Shown: positions 22,217 through 34,944 of the stretch, piece by piece
How the letters are laid out: each line of letters starts with the position of its first letter
Numbering within the stretch: position 1 is the first letter of the stretch
DNA from: Citrobacter sp. On2M
GTDB lineage: Bacteria > Pseudomonadota > Gammaproteobacteria > Enterobacterales > Enterobacteriaceae
Direction: 5' to 3'
Assembly (NCBI RefSeq): GCF_018035235.1
Contig: NZ_WPCV01000010.1
Span: 1-61,590 of the forward strand
DNA length: 61,590 bases
Notes under the pieces: model-generated
Database searches by the model: none
The model's input: only the letters and a program-made list of their open reading frames with translations
What the model was told of the DNA's origin: nothing
Made by a program: the position numbers and the translations under genes

Positions 22217-23758
22217 ATGCAACTGAATTCCACCGAAATCAGCGAACTGATCAAGCAGCGCATTGCTCAGTTCAATGTTGTGAGCGAAGCTCACAACGAA
22301 GGTACTATTGTTTCTGTAAGTGACGGTGTTATCCGCATTCACGGCCTGGCCGATTGTATGCAGGGTGAGATGATTTCCCTGCCGGGTAACCGTTACGCTA
22401 TCGCACTGAACCTGGAGCGCGACTCCGTAGGTGCAGTTGTTATGGGTCCATACGCTGACCTCGCCGAAGGCATGAAGGTTAAGTGTACGGGGCGTATTCT
22501 GGAAGTTCCGGTTGGCCGTGGTCTGCTGGGTCGTGTGGTGAACACTCTGGGTTCCCCGATTGACGGTAAAGGTCCGGTTGATAACGATGGCTTCTCGCCA
22601 ATCGAAGTTATCGCACCTGGCGTAATCGAACGTCAGTCCGTCGACCAGCCAGTACAGACCGGTTATAAATCTGTTGATGCCATGATCCCAATCGGTCGTG
22701 GCCAGCGTGAGCTGATCATCGGTGACCGTCAGACGGGTAAAACCGCAATGGCAATCGATGCCATCATCAACCAACGTGACTCCGGCATTAAATGTGTGTA
22801 CGTGGCTATCGGCCAGAAAGCGTCCACCATTTCTAACGTGGTGCGTAAACTGGAAGAACACGGCGCACTGTCCAACACCATCGTTGTTGTGGCTACCGCG
22901 TCTGAATCCGCTGCACTGCAATACCTGGCACCATATGCCGGTTGCGCAATGGGCGAATACTTCCGTGACCGCGGCGAAGATGCGCTGATCGTTTACGATG
23001 ACCTGTCTAAACAGGCTGTGGCTTACCGTCAGGTTTCCCTGCTGCTCCGTCGTCCGCCAGGACGTGAAGCATTCCCGGGCGACGTATTTTACCTCCACTC
23101 CCGTCTGCTGGAACGCGCATCCCGCGTTAACGCGGAATACGTTGAGAAGTTCACCAATGGTGAAGTTAAGGGTAAAACCGGCTCCCTGACCGCTCTGCCG
23201 ATTATCGAAACCCAGGCGGGTGACGTTTCTGCGTTCGTTCCGACCAACGTAATTTCCATTACCGATGGTCAGATCTTCCTGGAAACTAACCTGTTTAACT
23301 CCGGTATTCGTCCGGCAGTTAACCCGGGTATTTCCGTATCTCGTGTAGGTGGCGCAGCGCAGACCAAGATCATCAAGAAACTGTCCGGTGGTATTCGTAC
23401 CGCACTGGCGCAGTATCGTGAACTGGCAGCGTTTTCTCAGTTCGCTTCCGACCTGGATGAAGCTACGCGTAAGCAGCTGAGCCACGGTCAGAAAGTAACT
23501 GAACTGCTGAAGCAGAAACAGTATGCCCCAATGTCTGTTGCACAGCAGGGTGTGGTGCTGTTCGCGGCTGAACGCGGTTACCTCGAAGATGTGGAACTGG
23601 CGAAAATCGGTAGCTTCGAAGCCGCTCTGCTGGCTTATGTTGACCGTGACCACGCTCCGCTGATGCAAGAGATCAACCAGTCCGGTGGCTATAACGATGA
23701 AATCGAAGGCAAGCTGAAAGCTATCCTCGATTCCTTCAAGGCAACCCAGTCCTGGTAA
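22217..23758 (+). CDS. atpA: ATP synthase F1 subunit alpha
   Basis: The 513-residue regulatory nucleotide-binding subunit. Walker A reads GDRQTGKTA near residue 170 and the C-terminal region contains the family signature [17 protein letters not shown]. Identical in length to E. coli AtpA. It starts 12 bp after atpH. A long antisense open frame covers most of it but has no coding features. Confidence 0.98.
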   Translation: MQLNSTEISELIKQRIAQFNVVSEAHNEGTIVSVSDGVIRIHGLADCMQGEMISLPGNRYAIALNLERDSVGAVVMGPYADLAEGMKVKCTGRILEVPVGRGLLGRVVNTLGSPIDGKGPVDNDGFSPIEVIAPGVIERQSVDQPVQTGYKSVDAMIPIGRGQRELIIGDRQTGKTAMAIDAIINQRDSGIKCVYVAIGQKASTISNVVRKLEEHGALSNTIVVVATASESAALQYLAPYAGCAMGEYFRDRGEDALIVYDDLSKQAVAYRQVSLLLRRPPGREAFPGDVFYLHSRLLERASRVNAEYVEKFTNGEVKGKTGSLTALPIIETQAGDVSAFVPTNVISITDGQIFLETNLFNSGIRPAVNPGISVSRVGGAAQTKIIKKLSGGIRTALAQYRELAAFSQFASDLDEATRKQLSHGQKVTELLKQKQYAPMSVAQQGVVLFAAERGYLEDVELAKIGSFEAALLAYVDRDHAPLMQEINQSGGYNDEIEGKLKAILDSFKATQSW

Positions 23759-23808
23759 CGTCTGGCGGTCTGCTTTAGGGCGGACCGCAAGGCATTGAGG
23801 AGAAGCTC

Positions 23809-26081
<2,273 letters not shown>

Positions 26082-26101
26082 CGCCTTAATCGGAGGGTGA
26101 T

Positions 26102-26521
26102 ATGGCAATGACTTACCACCTGGACGTCGTCAGTGCAGAGCAACAAATGTTCTCTGGTCTGGTCGAAAAAATCCAGGTAACGGGTAGTGAAGGTGAACTG
26201 GGTATTTTCCCGGGTCACGCACCGCTGCTCACCGCCATTAAGCCTGGTATGATCCGCATCGTTAAACAGTTCGGTCATGAAGAGTTTATCTACCTGTCCG
26301 GCGGCATTCTCGAAGTGCAGCCAGGCAGCGTGACCGTTCTGGCTGATACCGCGATTCGCGGACAGGATCTCGATGAAGCGAGAGCCCTGGAAGCGAAGCG
26401 TAAGGCTGAAGAGCACATCAAGAGCTCTCATGGTGACGTGGATTACGCTCAGGCATCTGCGGAACTGGCCAAAGCGATCGCGAAACTGCGCGTTATCGAG
26501 TTGACCAAAAAAGCGATGTAA
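26102..26521 (+). CDS. atpC: ATP synthase F1 subunit epsilon
   Basis: The 139-residue subunit binds gamma and the c-ring and inhibits ATP hydrolysis through its C-terminal helices. An N-terminal beta sandwich ([19 protein letters not shown] onward) and a helical tail are recognisable. GGAGGGTGAT precedes the ATG. It is the last gene of the operon and is followed by a terminator. Confidence 0.97.
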   Translation: MAMTYHLDVVSAEQQMFSGLVEKIQVTGSEGELGIFPGHAPLLTAIKPGMIRIVKQFGHEEFIYLSGGILEVQPGSVTVLADTAIRGQDLDEARALEAKRKAEEHIKSSHGDVDYAQASAELAKAIAKLRVIELTKKAM

Positions 26522-26540
26522 CACCGGCTTGAAAAGCACA

Positions 26541-26574
26541 AAGGCCAGTCTGGTTTCCAGGCTGGCTTTTTTTT
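26541..26574 (+). terminator. atp operon terminator
   Basis: GCCAGtCTGG pairs with CCAGgCTGGC across a short loop, followed by eight T residues (26567-26574). It lies about 20 bp after atpC. Confidence 0.92.
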
Positions 26575-26611
26575 GGTTTTGCTGCAAGAACATTTAAATT
26601 AAAAGCTGTTT

Positions 26612-26627
26612 TGTGATTTAGATCATA
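26612..26627. promoter_or_regulatory. CRP/FNR-like site 1 in the atpC-glmU gap
   Basis: TGTGATTTAGATCATA has the CRP spacing (TGTGA-N6-TCATA) and also contains the FNR core TGAT-N4-ATCA. A promoter-like pair TTGATT (26634-26639) and TAGACT (26658-26663), spacer 18, follows it. Confidence 0.5.
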
Positions 26628-26671
26628 AAAACATTGATTGGCATAAAAAATGCGGCGTAGACTCTTTTTTA

Positions 26672-26687
26672 TGTGATTTATGTCACA
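26672..26687. promoter_or_regulatory. CRP site 2 in the atpC-glmU gap
   Basis: TGTGATTTATGTCACA is a perfect CRP core (TGTGA-N6-TCACA). Its centre is exactly 60 bp downstream of site 1 and 39 bp upstream of a small ATG. Confidence 0.6.
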
Positions 26688-26717
26688 TAATGAACTCGGA
26701 TAAAAAGAGATGCCAAC

Positions 26718-26768
26718 ATGAAATTACTCAATAAAATCATCGCTATGTTCAGCAATATGAGCTTTTAG
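26718..26768 (+). CDS. Possible 16-residue small protein
   Basis: ATG at 26718 opens a 16-codon frame (MKLLNKIIAMFSNMSF) ending in TAG at 26766-26768. GAGATG lies 8 to 9 bases upstream and two CRP-like sites lie within 110 bp. The peptide is hydrophobic with two lysines and could form an amphipathic helix. I do not recognise it. It may be a small membrane protein, a leader peptide, or chance within an untranslated RNA. Confidence 0.3.
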   Translation: MKLLNKIIAMFSNMSF

Positions 26769-27117
26769 CCTTTACCTGCATGTCCTGTGGCGCGATGCTT
26801 GATACGGTTTATCAGCCAGCGCCCCTTGTTGTAATAAATCCCCTCCCCCTACTCCTCTGCCTCAAATGTTTATTTGAGCTTACGCATTTTCGGTTTCTCA
26901 CTGAATCACAAAATAAAATCGGACCTTGCATTCGTAACTCTTTATTCATGCGGTAAAAAAATAGCAAAAACATTAACCTAAGGCTTTAATAAGAGCAGGT
27001 CCCAGGTTTTTTGAAGACAAAAGACACTGATATAGACGAAAATGGTGAGTTATCAGATGGGGAATTTCCCCGATTGAACGTTTTATCTTCGGTCCATTTT
27101 ACGCTGAAAAAAATGTA
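26769..27117. other. Unassigned part of the atpC-glmU gap
   Basis: About 350 bp with no credible gene. It contains a C/T-rich run (26837-26860) followed by a small perfect stem CTCAAA with TTTGAG (26861-26866 and 26873-26878), and then AT-rich DNA leading to the glmU promoter. In E. coli the whole atpC-glmU gap is roughly 300 bp shorter as I remember it, so this could include inserted sequence. Confidence 0.4.
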
Positions 27118-27143
27118 GTATTTTCAATGTGAAACGGTATAAA
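27118..27143 (+). promoter_or_regulatory. glmU promoter with NagC-like operator
   Basis: TTTCA-ATG-TGAAA is a perfect inverted repeat (27122-27134) just upstream of a -10-like TATAAA (27138-27143). E. coli glmUS is activated by NagC from a site of this type close to the promoter. The start ATG is about 30 bp further on. Confidence 0.5.
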
Positions 27144-27172
27144 TTCGTTCTCAAATTACAGTCAGGACGTGT

Positions 27173-28543
27173 ATGTTGAACAATGCTATGAGCGTCGTGA
27201 TCCTTGCCGCAGGCAAAGGCACGCGTATGTATTCCGATCTCCCTAAAGTGCTGCATACCCTCGCAGGAAAACCGATGGTTCAGCATGTCATTGATGCAGC
27301 TAATGAATTAGGTGCGACTCACGTACATCTGGTCTACGGGCACGGTGGTGATTTGCTCAAGCAAACGCTGAAGGATGGCAACCTGAACTGGGTTCTGCAG
27401 GCGGAGCAGTTGGGTACCGGCCATGCGATGCAGCAGGCGGCGCCATTCTTTGGTGATGACGAAGACATTTTAATGCTCTATGGCGATGTGCCGCTGATTT
27501 CCACCGAAACGTTACGTCACCTGCGTGAAGCGAAACCGCAGGGCGGCATTGGCTTGCTAACGGTAAAACTCGATGACCCAACCGGCTATGGGCGAATTAC
27601 CCGCGATAACGGCAACGTCACGGGAATCGTTGAGCATAAAGATGCCACCGACGAGCAACGTCAAATCCAGGAAATAAACACTGGTATCCTGATTGCCAAC
27701 GGTGCTGACATGAAGCGCTGGCTGTCCAGACTGACCAATAATAATGCTCAGGGTGAATATTACATCACCGATATCATTGCGATGGCGTATCAGGAAGGAC
27801 GTGAAATTGCTGCAGTACATCCAGCACGCATTAGCGAAACAGAAGGGGTGAATAACCGTCTTCAGCTATCCCGTCTGGAACGTGTTTATCAGTCCGAGCA
27901 GGCAGAAAAACTGCTGCTGGCGGGCGTGATGCTGCGCGATCCGGCACGTTTTGATCTTCGCGGTACGCTTATTCACGGGCGAGATGTTGAAATTGATACT
28001 AACGTTATCATTGAAGGTAACGTAACCGTTGGGGATCGCGTCAAGATTGGCGCTGGCTGCATCATCAAAAACAGCGTGATTGGTGAGGGTTGCGAGCTTA
28101 GCCCATACAGTGTGGTGGAAGATGCCCATCTGGAAGCTGCTTGCACCATCGGTCCATTCGCGCGTCTGCGCCCAGGTGCTGAGCTGCAGGAAGGCGCACA
28201 CGTGGGTAACTTCGTTGAAATGAAAAAAGCGCGTCTGGGTAAAGGCTCCAAAGCCGGTCATCTGACCTACCTGGGCGATGCGGAAATTGGCGATAACGTG
28301 AACATCGGTGCAGGGACGATCACCTGCAACTATGATGGTGCTAATAAATTTAAAACCATTATTGGTGATGATGTGTTTGTGGGTTCGGATACTCAGTTGG
28401 TGGCGCCTGTCACTGTGGGTAAAGGTGCGACCATTGCCGCCGGGACCACTGTTACGCGTAATGTCGCGGATAACGAACTGGTATTAAGCCGTGTACCGCA
28501 GGTCCATAAACAGGGCTGGCAGCGTCCGGTGAAGAAGAAGTAA
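27173..28543 (+). CDS. glmU: Bifunctional GlmU (GlcN-1-P acetyltransferase / UDP-GlcNAc pyrophosphorylase)
   Basis: Catalyses the last two steps to UDP-GlcNAc, precursor of peptidoglycan and LPS. The N-terminal nucleotidyltransferase half has the [17 protein letters not shown] motif. The C-terminal half is a left-handed beta helix of hexapeptide repeats with the acetyltransferase active-site region [12 protein letters not shown]. 456 residues, as in E. coli. It is followed by glmS, whose product supplies its upstream substrate. Confidence 0.97.
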   Translation: MLNNAMSVVILAAGKGTRMYSDLPKVLHTLAGKPMVQHVIDAANELGATHVHLVYGHGGDLLKQTLKDGNLNWVLQAEQLGTGHAMQQAAPFFGDDEDILMLYGDVPLISTETLRHLREAKPQGGIGLLTVKLDDPTGYGRITRDNGNVTGIVEHKDATDEQRQIQEINTGILIANGADMKRWLSRLTNNNAQGEYYITDIIAMAYQEGREIAAVHPARISETEGVNNRLQLSRLERVYQSEQAEKLLLAGVMLRDPARFDLRGTLIHGRDVEIDTNVIIEGNVTVGDRVKIGAGCIIKNSVIGEGCELSPYSVVEDAHLEAACTIGPFARLRPGAELQEGAHVGNFVEMKKARLGKGSKAGHLTYLGDAEIGDNVNIGAGTITCNYDGANKFKTIIGDDVFVGSDTQLVAPVTVGKGATIAAGTTVTRNVADNELVLSRVPQVHKQGWQRPVKKK

Positions 28544-28735
28544 TTTAGTTTTTTGCCGAATGGCATACGTGTTTATTCGGCAGATAAGGGACGAGGAGAT
28601 AAACATATATCTCCCGCCCACTAGTAATACCTATAAAAATAACCCCACTCTCTACAAGGCTCGGGGCGCCCGGAAAGGGCAAATACAGGTCAGCGACAAC
28701 GACAGGCATAATGCCTAAATTCGGAATCAAAAAAT
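28544..28735 (+). promoter_or_regulatory. glmU-glmS spacer (glmS 5' region)
   Basis: In E. coli the glmUS message is cut by RNase E at the end of glmU, and the sRNA GlmZ with Hfq base-pairs in the glmS leader to open the ribosome site. This 192-base spacer holds stem-forming stretches and a poor ribosome site (AAUCAAAAAAU) before the glmS AUG, consistent with sRNA-dependent translation. The pairing itself was not computed. Confidence 0.45.
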
Positions 28736-30565
28736 ATGTGTGGAATTGTTGGCGCTATCGCGCAGCGTGATGTAGCTGAAATCCTTCTCGAAGGTTTACG
28801 TCGTCTGGAATATCGTGGTTATGACTCTGCTGGTCTGGCCGTCGTCGATGCTGAAGGTAACATGACTCGTCTGCGTCGTCTGGGTAAAGTGCAGATGCTG
28901 ACTGCTGCTGCGGAAGAACATCCGCTGCATGGTGGTACAGGTATCGCTCATACCCGTTGGGCAACACACGGTGAACCTTCAGAAGCGAACGCGCATCCCC
29001 ATGTTTCTGAACACATTGTTGTGGTGCATAACGGCATCATTGAAAACCATGAACCGCTGCGTGAACTGCTGAAAACCCGTGGCTATACCTTTGTTTCTGA
29101 AACCGACACCGAAGTGATTGCTCACCTGGTGCACTGGGAGTTGGAACAGGGTGGAACGCTGCGTGAAGCCGTGCTGCGTACTATTCCGCAGCTGCGCGGT
29201 GCCTACGGCACAGTGATCATGGATACCCGTAACCCAGAAACTCTGCTGGCGGCCCGTTCTGGTAGCCCGCTGGTCATTGGTCTGGGCATGGGTGAGAACT
29301 TTATCGCTTCCGACCAGCTGGCGCTGCTGCCGGTAACCCGTCGCTTTATCTTCCTGGAAGAGGGCGACATCGCGGAAGTGACCCGTCGTTCTGTCTCTAT
29401 TTTCGACAAGTCTGGCGCAGAAGTGAAACGTCAGGATATCGAATCGAATCTGCAGTATGACGCGGGCGAAAAAGGTATTTATCGCCACTACATGCAGAAA
29501 GAGATCTACGAACAGCCGAACGCGATTAAAAATACGCTGACCGGGCGCATTAGCCACGGTGAAGTGGATTTAAGCGAGCTGGGTTCGCGTGCCAACGAGC
29601 TGCTGTCTCAGGTTGAACATATCCAGATTATCGCCTGCGGTACGTCGTACAACTCCGGTATGGTGTCCCGCTACTGGTTTGAATCGCTGGCGGGTATTCC
29701 TTGTGATGTCGAAATCGCTTCCGAGTTCCGCTATCGTAAATCTGCTGTGCGTCGTAACAGCCTGATGATTACCCTTTCTCAGTCCGGTGAAACGGCGGAT
29801 ACCCTGGCGGGCCTGCGCTTATCTAAAGAGCTGGGCTATCTGGGATCGCTGGCTATCTGTAACGTTCCGGGCTCCTCTCTGGTGCGTGAATCTGACCTGG
29901 CGATGATGACCAATGCCGGTACCGAAATCGGTGTGGCCTCCACGAAGGCATTTACCACCCAGCTGACTGTTCTGCTGATGCTGGTGGCGAAACTGTCTCG
30001 TCTGAAAGGCCTGGATGCGTCTATTGAGCAGGAGATCGTTCACGGTCTGCAGGCGCTGCCGAGTCGTATTGAGCAGATGCTGTCTCAGGACAAGCGCATT
30101 GCTGCTCTGGCGGAAGGTTTCTCTGACAAACACCATGCGCTGTTCCTTGGCCGTGGCGATCAGTACCCCATCGCGCTGGAAGGCGCGCTGAAGCTGAAAG
30201 AGATCTCGTATATTCACGCTGAAGCATATGCCGCAGGCGAACTGAAGCACGGTCCGCTGGCGCTGATTGATGCTGATATGCCGGTTATCGTGGTCGCACC
30301 GAACAACGAACTGTTGGAAAAACTGAAATCTAACATTGAAGAAGTTCGCGCGCGTGGCGGTCAGCTGTACGTCTTTGCCGATCAGGATGCAGGCTTTACC
30401 AGCAGCGAAAACATGCACATTATTGAGATGCCGCATGTGGAAGAGGTGATTGCACCCATCTTCTACACAGTTCCGCTGCAACTGCTGGCGTATCACGTGG
30501 CGCTGATTAAAGGCACCGACGTGGATCAGCCGCGTAACCTGGCGAAATCAGTTACTGTAGAGTAA
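28736..30565 (+). CDS. glmS: Glucosamine-6-phosphate synthase
   Basis: Converts fructose 6-phosphate and glutamine to glucosamine 6-phosphate. The 609-residue enzyme starts [13 protein letters not shown]; Cys1 after Met removal is the glutaminase nucleophile. Two SIS sugar-isomerase domains follow, with the motif CGTSYNSG, and the C terminus reads [11 protein letters not shown]. The 3' end is the conserved TnsD-binding part of attTn7. Confidence 0.98.
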   Translation: MCGIVGAIAQRDVAEILLEGLRRLEYRGYDSAGLAVVDAEGNMTRLRRLGKVQMLTAAAEEHPLHGGTGIAHTRWATHGEPSEANAHPHVSEHIVVVHNGIIENHEPLRELLKTRGYTFVSETDTEVIAHLVHWELEQGGTLREAVLRTIPQLRGAYGTVIMDTRNPETLLAARSGSPLVIGLGMGENFIASDQLALLPVTRRFIFLEEGDIAEVTRRSVSIFDKSGAEVKRQDIESNLQYDAGEKGIYRHYMQKEIYEQPNAIKNTLTGRISHGEVDLSELGSRANELLSQVEHIQIIACGTSYNSGMVSRYWFESLAGIPCDVEIASEFRYRKSAVRRNSLMITLSQSGETADTLAGLRLSKELGYLGSLAICNVPGSSLVRESDLAMMTNAGTEIGVASTKAFTTQLTVLLMLVAKLSRLKGLDASIEQEIVHGLQALPSRIEQMLSQDKRIAALAEGFSDKHHALFLGRGDQYPIALEGALKLKEISYIHAEAYAAGELKHGPLALIDADMPVIVVAPNNELLEKLKSNIEEVRARGGQLYVFADQDAGFTSSENMHIIEMPHVEEVIAPIFYTVPLQLLAYHVALIKGTDVDQPRNLAKSVTVE

Positions 30566-30595
30566 TGCTTTGAGCCAACATAAGCCACCGGGATT
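30530..30595 (+). other. attTn7 region
   Basis: The last codons of glmS, CCGCGTAACCTGGCGAAATC and onward, are the conserved TnsD recognition sequence; the usual Tn7 insertion point is about 25 bp after the glmS stop, here inside the terminator. No Tn7 end is visible next to it, so the site appears unoccupied. Confidence 0.6.
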
Positions 30596-30610
30596 CCGGT
30601 GGCTTTTTTT
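30582..30610 (+). terminator. glmS terminator
   Basis: AAGCCACCGG, loop GATT, CCGGTGGCTT, then a T run to 30610. A strong intrinsic terminator 17 bp after glmS. Confidence 0.93.
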
Positions 30611-31025
30611 ATGTCTGCATACAAAACACTATGTTTTGGTTGTTATTATAAATAACTACTTTTTTGTATTTTATTTGTTTTTTTATACCTGTTTGTTTAT
30701 TTGTGTTTTTAATTGATATAAAAAATTGTTGTTAATTTTTTATTAATTTACTTTATGAATTATCATTGTGTTTTATGTAAATTAAATCTGAAAATCACAT
30801 GAAAACAAGTGTCTGTTTTGAATTGATTATATATCTCGTGCTAATATTATAAAAGTAAGTATTGTTTTTTTGTATTTATTTTATTTTGCTTATATTTAAA
30901 CTTGTTTAATTAATATTGATTTAATTGCTTATTGTGACAGGTTGAGTATTATTGCTGCCGTAGGGATAGCGTGTTTCATTATTTTAAATGGAACGCAAAT
31001 ATATAATATTATTGGTAGTGTCATA
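30611..31025 (+). promoter_or_regulatory. AT-rich upstream region of the fimbrial operon
   Basis: About 415 bp, very AT-rich with many T and A runs, and no gene. Such DNA is typical of horizontally acquired, H-NS-silenced loci. The fimbrial promoter must lie here but many AT-rich hexamers make a single choice unreliable. An in-frame TTG at 30942 extends the subunit frame upstream but has no signal peptide and is rejected as start. Confidence 0.5.
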
Positions 31026-31610
31026 ATGAAACTTAATTCAATTTCTCGCGTATTAATTTTATCCTTTAGCCTGTCTGCTGGTTATGCTATTGCAAATGAT
31101 GGGAATGTTCACTTCACTGGCGAAGTTATCGACAGCACCTGCGAAGTGACGACGGAGACAGCAAATCAAACTGTCAAACTCGGGAAAGTTAATAAAACCG
31201 CATTTACCGGCGTCGGCAGCACGGCTGCGCCAGCTAATTTCCATATTGATCTGGATAAATGTCCGGCAACTTATACCAAGGCTGCCGTTCGCTTTGATGC
31301 CGTTGATACAAACGGTACATTTAAAGGCAATGCCGATGGCGACGTAACGGTAGGGTTCCCCGTAGAATCGACAGCGCCGGGCGATTTTACGGGAACAGGT
31401 ACCGCAGCGGCGGCAACCGGCGTGGCGATTCGTCTTTATAACAGCAGCGATAACTCCCATCTCAAAATTGGCGACGATTCTACCCCTGTGACTATTTCTT
31501 CAGGGAAGGCCTCTATGCCATTTATCGCGCGTTATATTGCAACTTCTGCGACTGTAACGCCGGGTACCGCGAACGCCGATACGCAGTTCACCGTTATTTA
31601 CACCAAGTAA
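31026..31610 (+). CDS. Major fimbrial subunit (type 1 / Lpf-Stg-like)
   Basis: A 194-residue pilin. The signal peptide runs to AIA|ND (about residue 23). The mature protein opens with DGNVHFTGEVIDSTCEV, typical of FimA-family pilins, with Cys39 and Cys79 forming the expected disulfide. The C terminus ends FTVIYTK, with the penultimate-region tyrosine recognised by chaperones. It is the first gene of a four-gene chaperone-usher operon between glmS and pstS, the position of stg in S. Typhi and lpf2 in E. coli O157. The ribosome site is weak. Confidence 0.88.
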   Translation: MKLNSISRVLILSFSLSAGYAIANDGNVHFTGEVIDSTCEVTTETANQTVKLGKVNKTAFTGVGSTAAPANFHIDLDKCPATYTKAAVRFDAVDTNGTFKGNADGDVTVGFPVESTAPGDFTGTGTAAAATGVAIRLYNSSDNSHLKIGDDSTPVTISSGKASMPFIARYIATSATVTPGTANADTQFTVIYTK

Positions 31611-31687
31611 TAGACAATCATGAAATGAATGACGCTCATGTTGATAAAAATTATGAACAGTGGGCGTCTTTTTAAGGAGAAATTGTT

Positions 31688-32374
31688 GTGATTATGCGGT
31701 TACTGAAAGGAATCATTGCTGCACTGTTATTGGTTAATATTTCATCCTGTTTTGCTGGGATCGTGATTGGTGGTACGCGAGTTATTTTCCCCGGCAGTGA
31801 GATGGATACAACGATCTCTATTTATAACAAAGAGACTGAGCTTCCCTATCTTATTCAGGCATGGGTTGAGCCGTTTGACAGTAAAGATAAAAGTAAACCT
31901 CCTTTTACTGTTGTTCCTCCGGTGTCTCGCCTGGAAGCCAGCCAGGAAAAGATCCTGCGAATAATTAAAACTGCCGGTGATTTACCGAAAGATTGCGAAT
32001 CTGTTTTCTGGCTGAGTGTGAAAAATATTCCCCCTACCAGCACCGACAAAGACAGCAGTAAGCTGGAAATTGCGGTGAAAACCAAAATCAAACTTTTCTG
32101 GCGCCCGGCGGGCATTACGCTCACGCCGGAAAAAGCCGTTGCCAACGTGAAATGGCATAAGCAGGGAAATAACCTGATTGTTAAGAATAACAACCCTATT
32201 CATATCAATATCATGGATGTGCTGATTGATGGAAAAGATGTACCGCTCAATATGATTCGCCCCTTTGAAACCTTAACCCTGCCTTTGCCTTCTGGCAGCG
32301 GCGGCCATTCACTGGACTGGCGCTTTATCTATGATACTGGCGCAGTGAGCAAGGCTCAGAAACAAGCGTTGTGA
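31688..32374 (+). CDS. Periplasmic fimbrial chaperone
   Basis: A 228-residue PapD-like chaperone of two immunoglobulin-like domains. After a signal peptide (to about SSCFA|GI) it shows GIVIGGTRVIFPGSEMDTTISIYN, including the conserved Arg that anchors pilin C termini, and FWLSVKNIPPTSTDK, the chaperone family signature. GTG at 31688 is chosen because AGGAG is 8-9 bases upstream; ATG 31694 is the alternative. It ends overlapping the usher start in TGATG. Confidence 0.9.
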   Translation: MIMRLLKGIIAALLLVNISSCFAGIVIGGTRVIFPGSEMDTTISIYNKETELPYLIQAWVEPFDSKDKSKPPFTVVPPVSRLEASQEKILRIIKTAGDLPKDCESVFWLSVKNIPPTSTDKDSSKLEIAVKTKIKLFWRPAGITLTPEKAVANVKWHKQGNNLIVKNNNPIHINIMDVLIDGKDVPLNMIRPFETLTLPLPSGSGGHSLDWRFIYDTGAVSKAQKQAL

Positions 32375-34932
32375 TGGTCTTGAGAAGGAGTTTTATGCCA
32401 GGCTCACGTCTTTTTCCCGTACTTATTTCCGGTGCGTGTTTATGTGCGGCAACTCAGGTTGACGCACAGGGGTATTCATTTAACCCACGACTGCTGGAAA
32501 TTGACCACCCGGTGGATATTGATATTCGCCAGTTTAATCGCGCGAATATGCAGCCGCCTGGGGAATATAAAGTTGATGTGGTGGTGAACGGCAAAGCCTT
32601 TGAGCCACAAACTATTCGCTTTGTACAGGACCCTCCCGAGTCGGAACTTCATCCGTGTTTTGTGGCCGTGAAAGAGGCGTTGTCTGCTCTTGGCGTGAAA
32701 GTCGAGGCGTTAAAAACGCTCAACGATGTCGATAACAGCGCCTGCGTCAACCCGATGCCGCTGGTTGAGGGATCTAAATGGGTATTTGATGCCAATGCGC
32801 TGGCATTAAATATCTCCGTGCCGCAAATTTACCTTGATTCAACCGCTCAGGGTTATATTCCTCCCTCCCGCTGGGATGAAGGTATTAACGCCCTGATGGT
32901 CAACTATGATTTTTCCGGCTCGCATACCCTTAAATCAAATTACGGTTCGGAAGATGACGATACCTACTACCTGAATCTGCGAAACGGGCTGAATATCGGC
33001 GCGTGGCGTTTTCGTAACTACAGCACGGTGAATGCCACCAACAGCAGCATTGATGTTCGTTCTGCCAACAACTACGTGCAACGCGATATCGCCACCCTGC
33101 GTAGCCAGATAATGGCTGGCGACACCTGGACGGCGAGCGATGTATTTGACGGCACCCAGATCCGCGGTGTCAGACTTTACACTGACGACGACATGCTGCC
33201 GTCGAATCTGAACAGCTTTGCCCCGGTGGTGCGCGGTATTGCTAAAAGTAACGCCACGGTCACTATTCGTCAGAATAACTATGTGATTTATCAATCGGCT
33301 GTGCCTCAGGGAGCATTTGAGATCACCGATCTTAACACCACCAGCACCGGTGGCGATCTGGACGTGACCATCAAAGAAGAAAACGGTAGCGAACAGCATT
33401 TTACCCAACCCTACTCCACGCTAGCGATTATGAAGCGAGAAGGGCAAACCGACGTTGATATAAGCGTGGGGGAAATGCGCGATGAAAACCATTTCAGACC
33501 CAAGGTTGCCCAGGCACAGATTCTGCGCGGCCTACCGTGGGGTATCACTGCCTATGGCGGCACGCAAATCGCGCAGGATTACTCTGCCGTTGCGTTAGGC
33601 ATTGGTAAAGATATGGGCTCACTCGGCGCGCTCTCATTTGACGTGACTCAGGCGCATTCTCATTTTGACGATAGCGATGATGAAAAAGGGCAATCTTATC
33701 GTTTTCTCTACTCTAAACGCTTCGATAATACCGATACCACTTTCCGCCTGGTGGGCTACCGCTATTCAACGCAGGGATACTACTCACTCAATGAGTGGGC
33801 CTCTCGTCAGAACGACAGCGAAAATTTCTGGAACACCGGGAACCGGCGCAGCCGGCTTGAAGGTACCTGGACGCAAGCATTTCCCAACGGGTATGGCAGT
33901 CTTTATTTAACGTTAAGCCGCCAGGAGTACTGGAAGACCAACGCCGTCGATCGCATGGTGCAGTTTGGCTATAGCAATCGCTGGCGAACAGTGTCATGGA
34001 ACCTTTCATGGAATTATATCGACTCGGTTGGCACCTACTACGCTAACAATAATGGTTACGCAAACGAGAATAATAACGACCACGAACAGACGGTTATGCT
34101 TACACTCTCCTTCCCGCTGTCAGGAAGTATGACGAACAGCTACGTCGACTACTCCATGATGCAGAATAATCACCATGACAGTTCCATACAGGCGGGGATC
34201 GGCGGTACGCTGCTGGAAGATCGCAACCTCTCTTATAACGTTCAGGGCGCCTGGAATAACGCGGATAACGCCGCCTACAGCAGCAATGCTAGCCTCGACT
34301 ATGATGGCACTTATGGTTCCATTAACGGCAGCTATGCCTGGAGCCGCGACACTCAAACCTTTAACTATGGCGCTCGTGGCGGCATTCTGGTACATGGCAG
34401 CGGTGTGACGTTCTCACAGGAACTGGGAGAAACGGTTGCACTGGTGGAAGCGCCTGGCGCGGCAGGGCTATCAGTGGAAAATGAAGGCGGCGTGTCGACC
34501 GACTGGCGGGGTTATACGGTGAAAACCCAGATGAATGCCTACGGTGAAAACCGGGTCGCCATCGACAGCCGCTACTTCTCGCGCGCCAATGTTGAGCTGG
34601 ATAACACGGTGGTGAATCTGGTGCCGACGCGCGGTGCGGTGGTGAAAGCAACATTTGTTACCCATGTGGGATATCGCGTGCTGTTTACGGTAACGTTAGC
34701 CAATGGCAAGCCCGCGCCATTTGGTTCGATGGTTTCGGCTGAACTGGAAGCCGGTACGGTGACGGGCATTGTGGGCGATAACGGCGAAGTGTATCTTGCC
34801 GGGATGCCGGAAGAGGGTGATTTCGCATTAAGCTGGGGAAATAATGCCACGGACAAATGTATGGCACATTACTCATTTACAGCTAAACCGCAGGATACGA
34901 GTTTAGTTCAGCTTAATACCGCGTGTCATTAA
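32374..34932 (+). CDS. Fimbrial outer-membrane usher
   Basis: A PapC/FimD-family usher of about 852 residues. Order: signal peptide (cleaved near VDA|QG), N-terminal chaperone-subunit binding domain (YSFNPRLLEIDHPVDIDIRQFN), 24-strand beta barrel with plug, and C-terminal domains ending in a Cys-containing strand (NNATDKCMAHYSF ... LNTACH). The ATG at 32374 overlaps the chaperone stop (TGATG); an in-frame ATG at 32395 has AAGGAG four bases upstream and may be the true start. No frameshift is seen, so the secretion platform looks intact. Confidence 0.9.
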   Translation: MVLRRSFMPGSRLFPVLISGACLCAATQVDAQGYSFNPRLLEIDHPVDIDIRQFNRANMQPPGEYKVDVVVNGKAFEPQTIRFVQDPPESELHPCFVAVKEALSALGVKVEALKTLNDVDNSACVNPMPLVEGSKWVFDANALALNISVPQIYLDSTAQGYIPPSRWDEGINALMVNYDFSGSHTLKSNYGSEDDDTYYLNLRNGLNIGAWRFRNYSTVNATNSSIDVRSANNYVQRDIATLRSQIMAGDTWTASDVFDGTQIRGVRLYTDDDMLPSNLNSFAPVVRGIAKSNATVTIRQNNYVIYQSAVPQGAFEITDLNTTSTGGDLDVTIKEENGSEQHFTQPYSTLAIMKREGQTDVDISVGEMRDENHFRPKVAQAQILRGLPWGITAYGGTQIAQDYSAVALGIGKDMGSLGALSFDVTQAHSHFDDSDDEKGQSYRFLYSKRFDNTDTTFRLVGYRYSTQGYYSLNEWASRQNDSENFWNTGNRRSRLEGTWTQAFPNGYGSLYLTLSRQEYWKTNAVDRMVQFGYSNRWRTVSWNLSWNYIDSVGTYYANNNGYANENNNDHEQTVMLTLSFPLSGSMTNSYVDYSMMQNNHHDSSIQAGIGGTLLEDRNLSYNVQGAWNNADNAAYSSNASLDYDGTYGSINGSYAWSRDTQTFNYGARGGILVHGSGVTFSQELGETVALVEAPGAAGLSVENEGGVSTDWRGYTVKTQMNAYGENRVAIDSRYFSRANVELDNTVVNLVPTRGAVVKATFVTHVGYRVLFTVTLANGKPAPFGSMVSAELEAGTVTGIVGDNGEVYLAGMPEEGDFALSWGNNATDKCMAHYSFTAKPQDTSLVQLNTACH

Positions 34933-34944
34933 AGGGATTTTACA

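Noticed and set aside
22070-23668. 532-residue open frame antisense to atpA
   Set aside because: It is a shadow of the highly biased codon use of atpA. The product has no recognisable domain and no start signal, and atpA on the other strand is certain.
30566-31025. Tn7 insertion at attTn7
   Set aside because: No Tn7 end sequence or transposition gene is visible. The adjacent operon is fimbrial and the terminator is intact.
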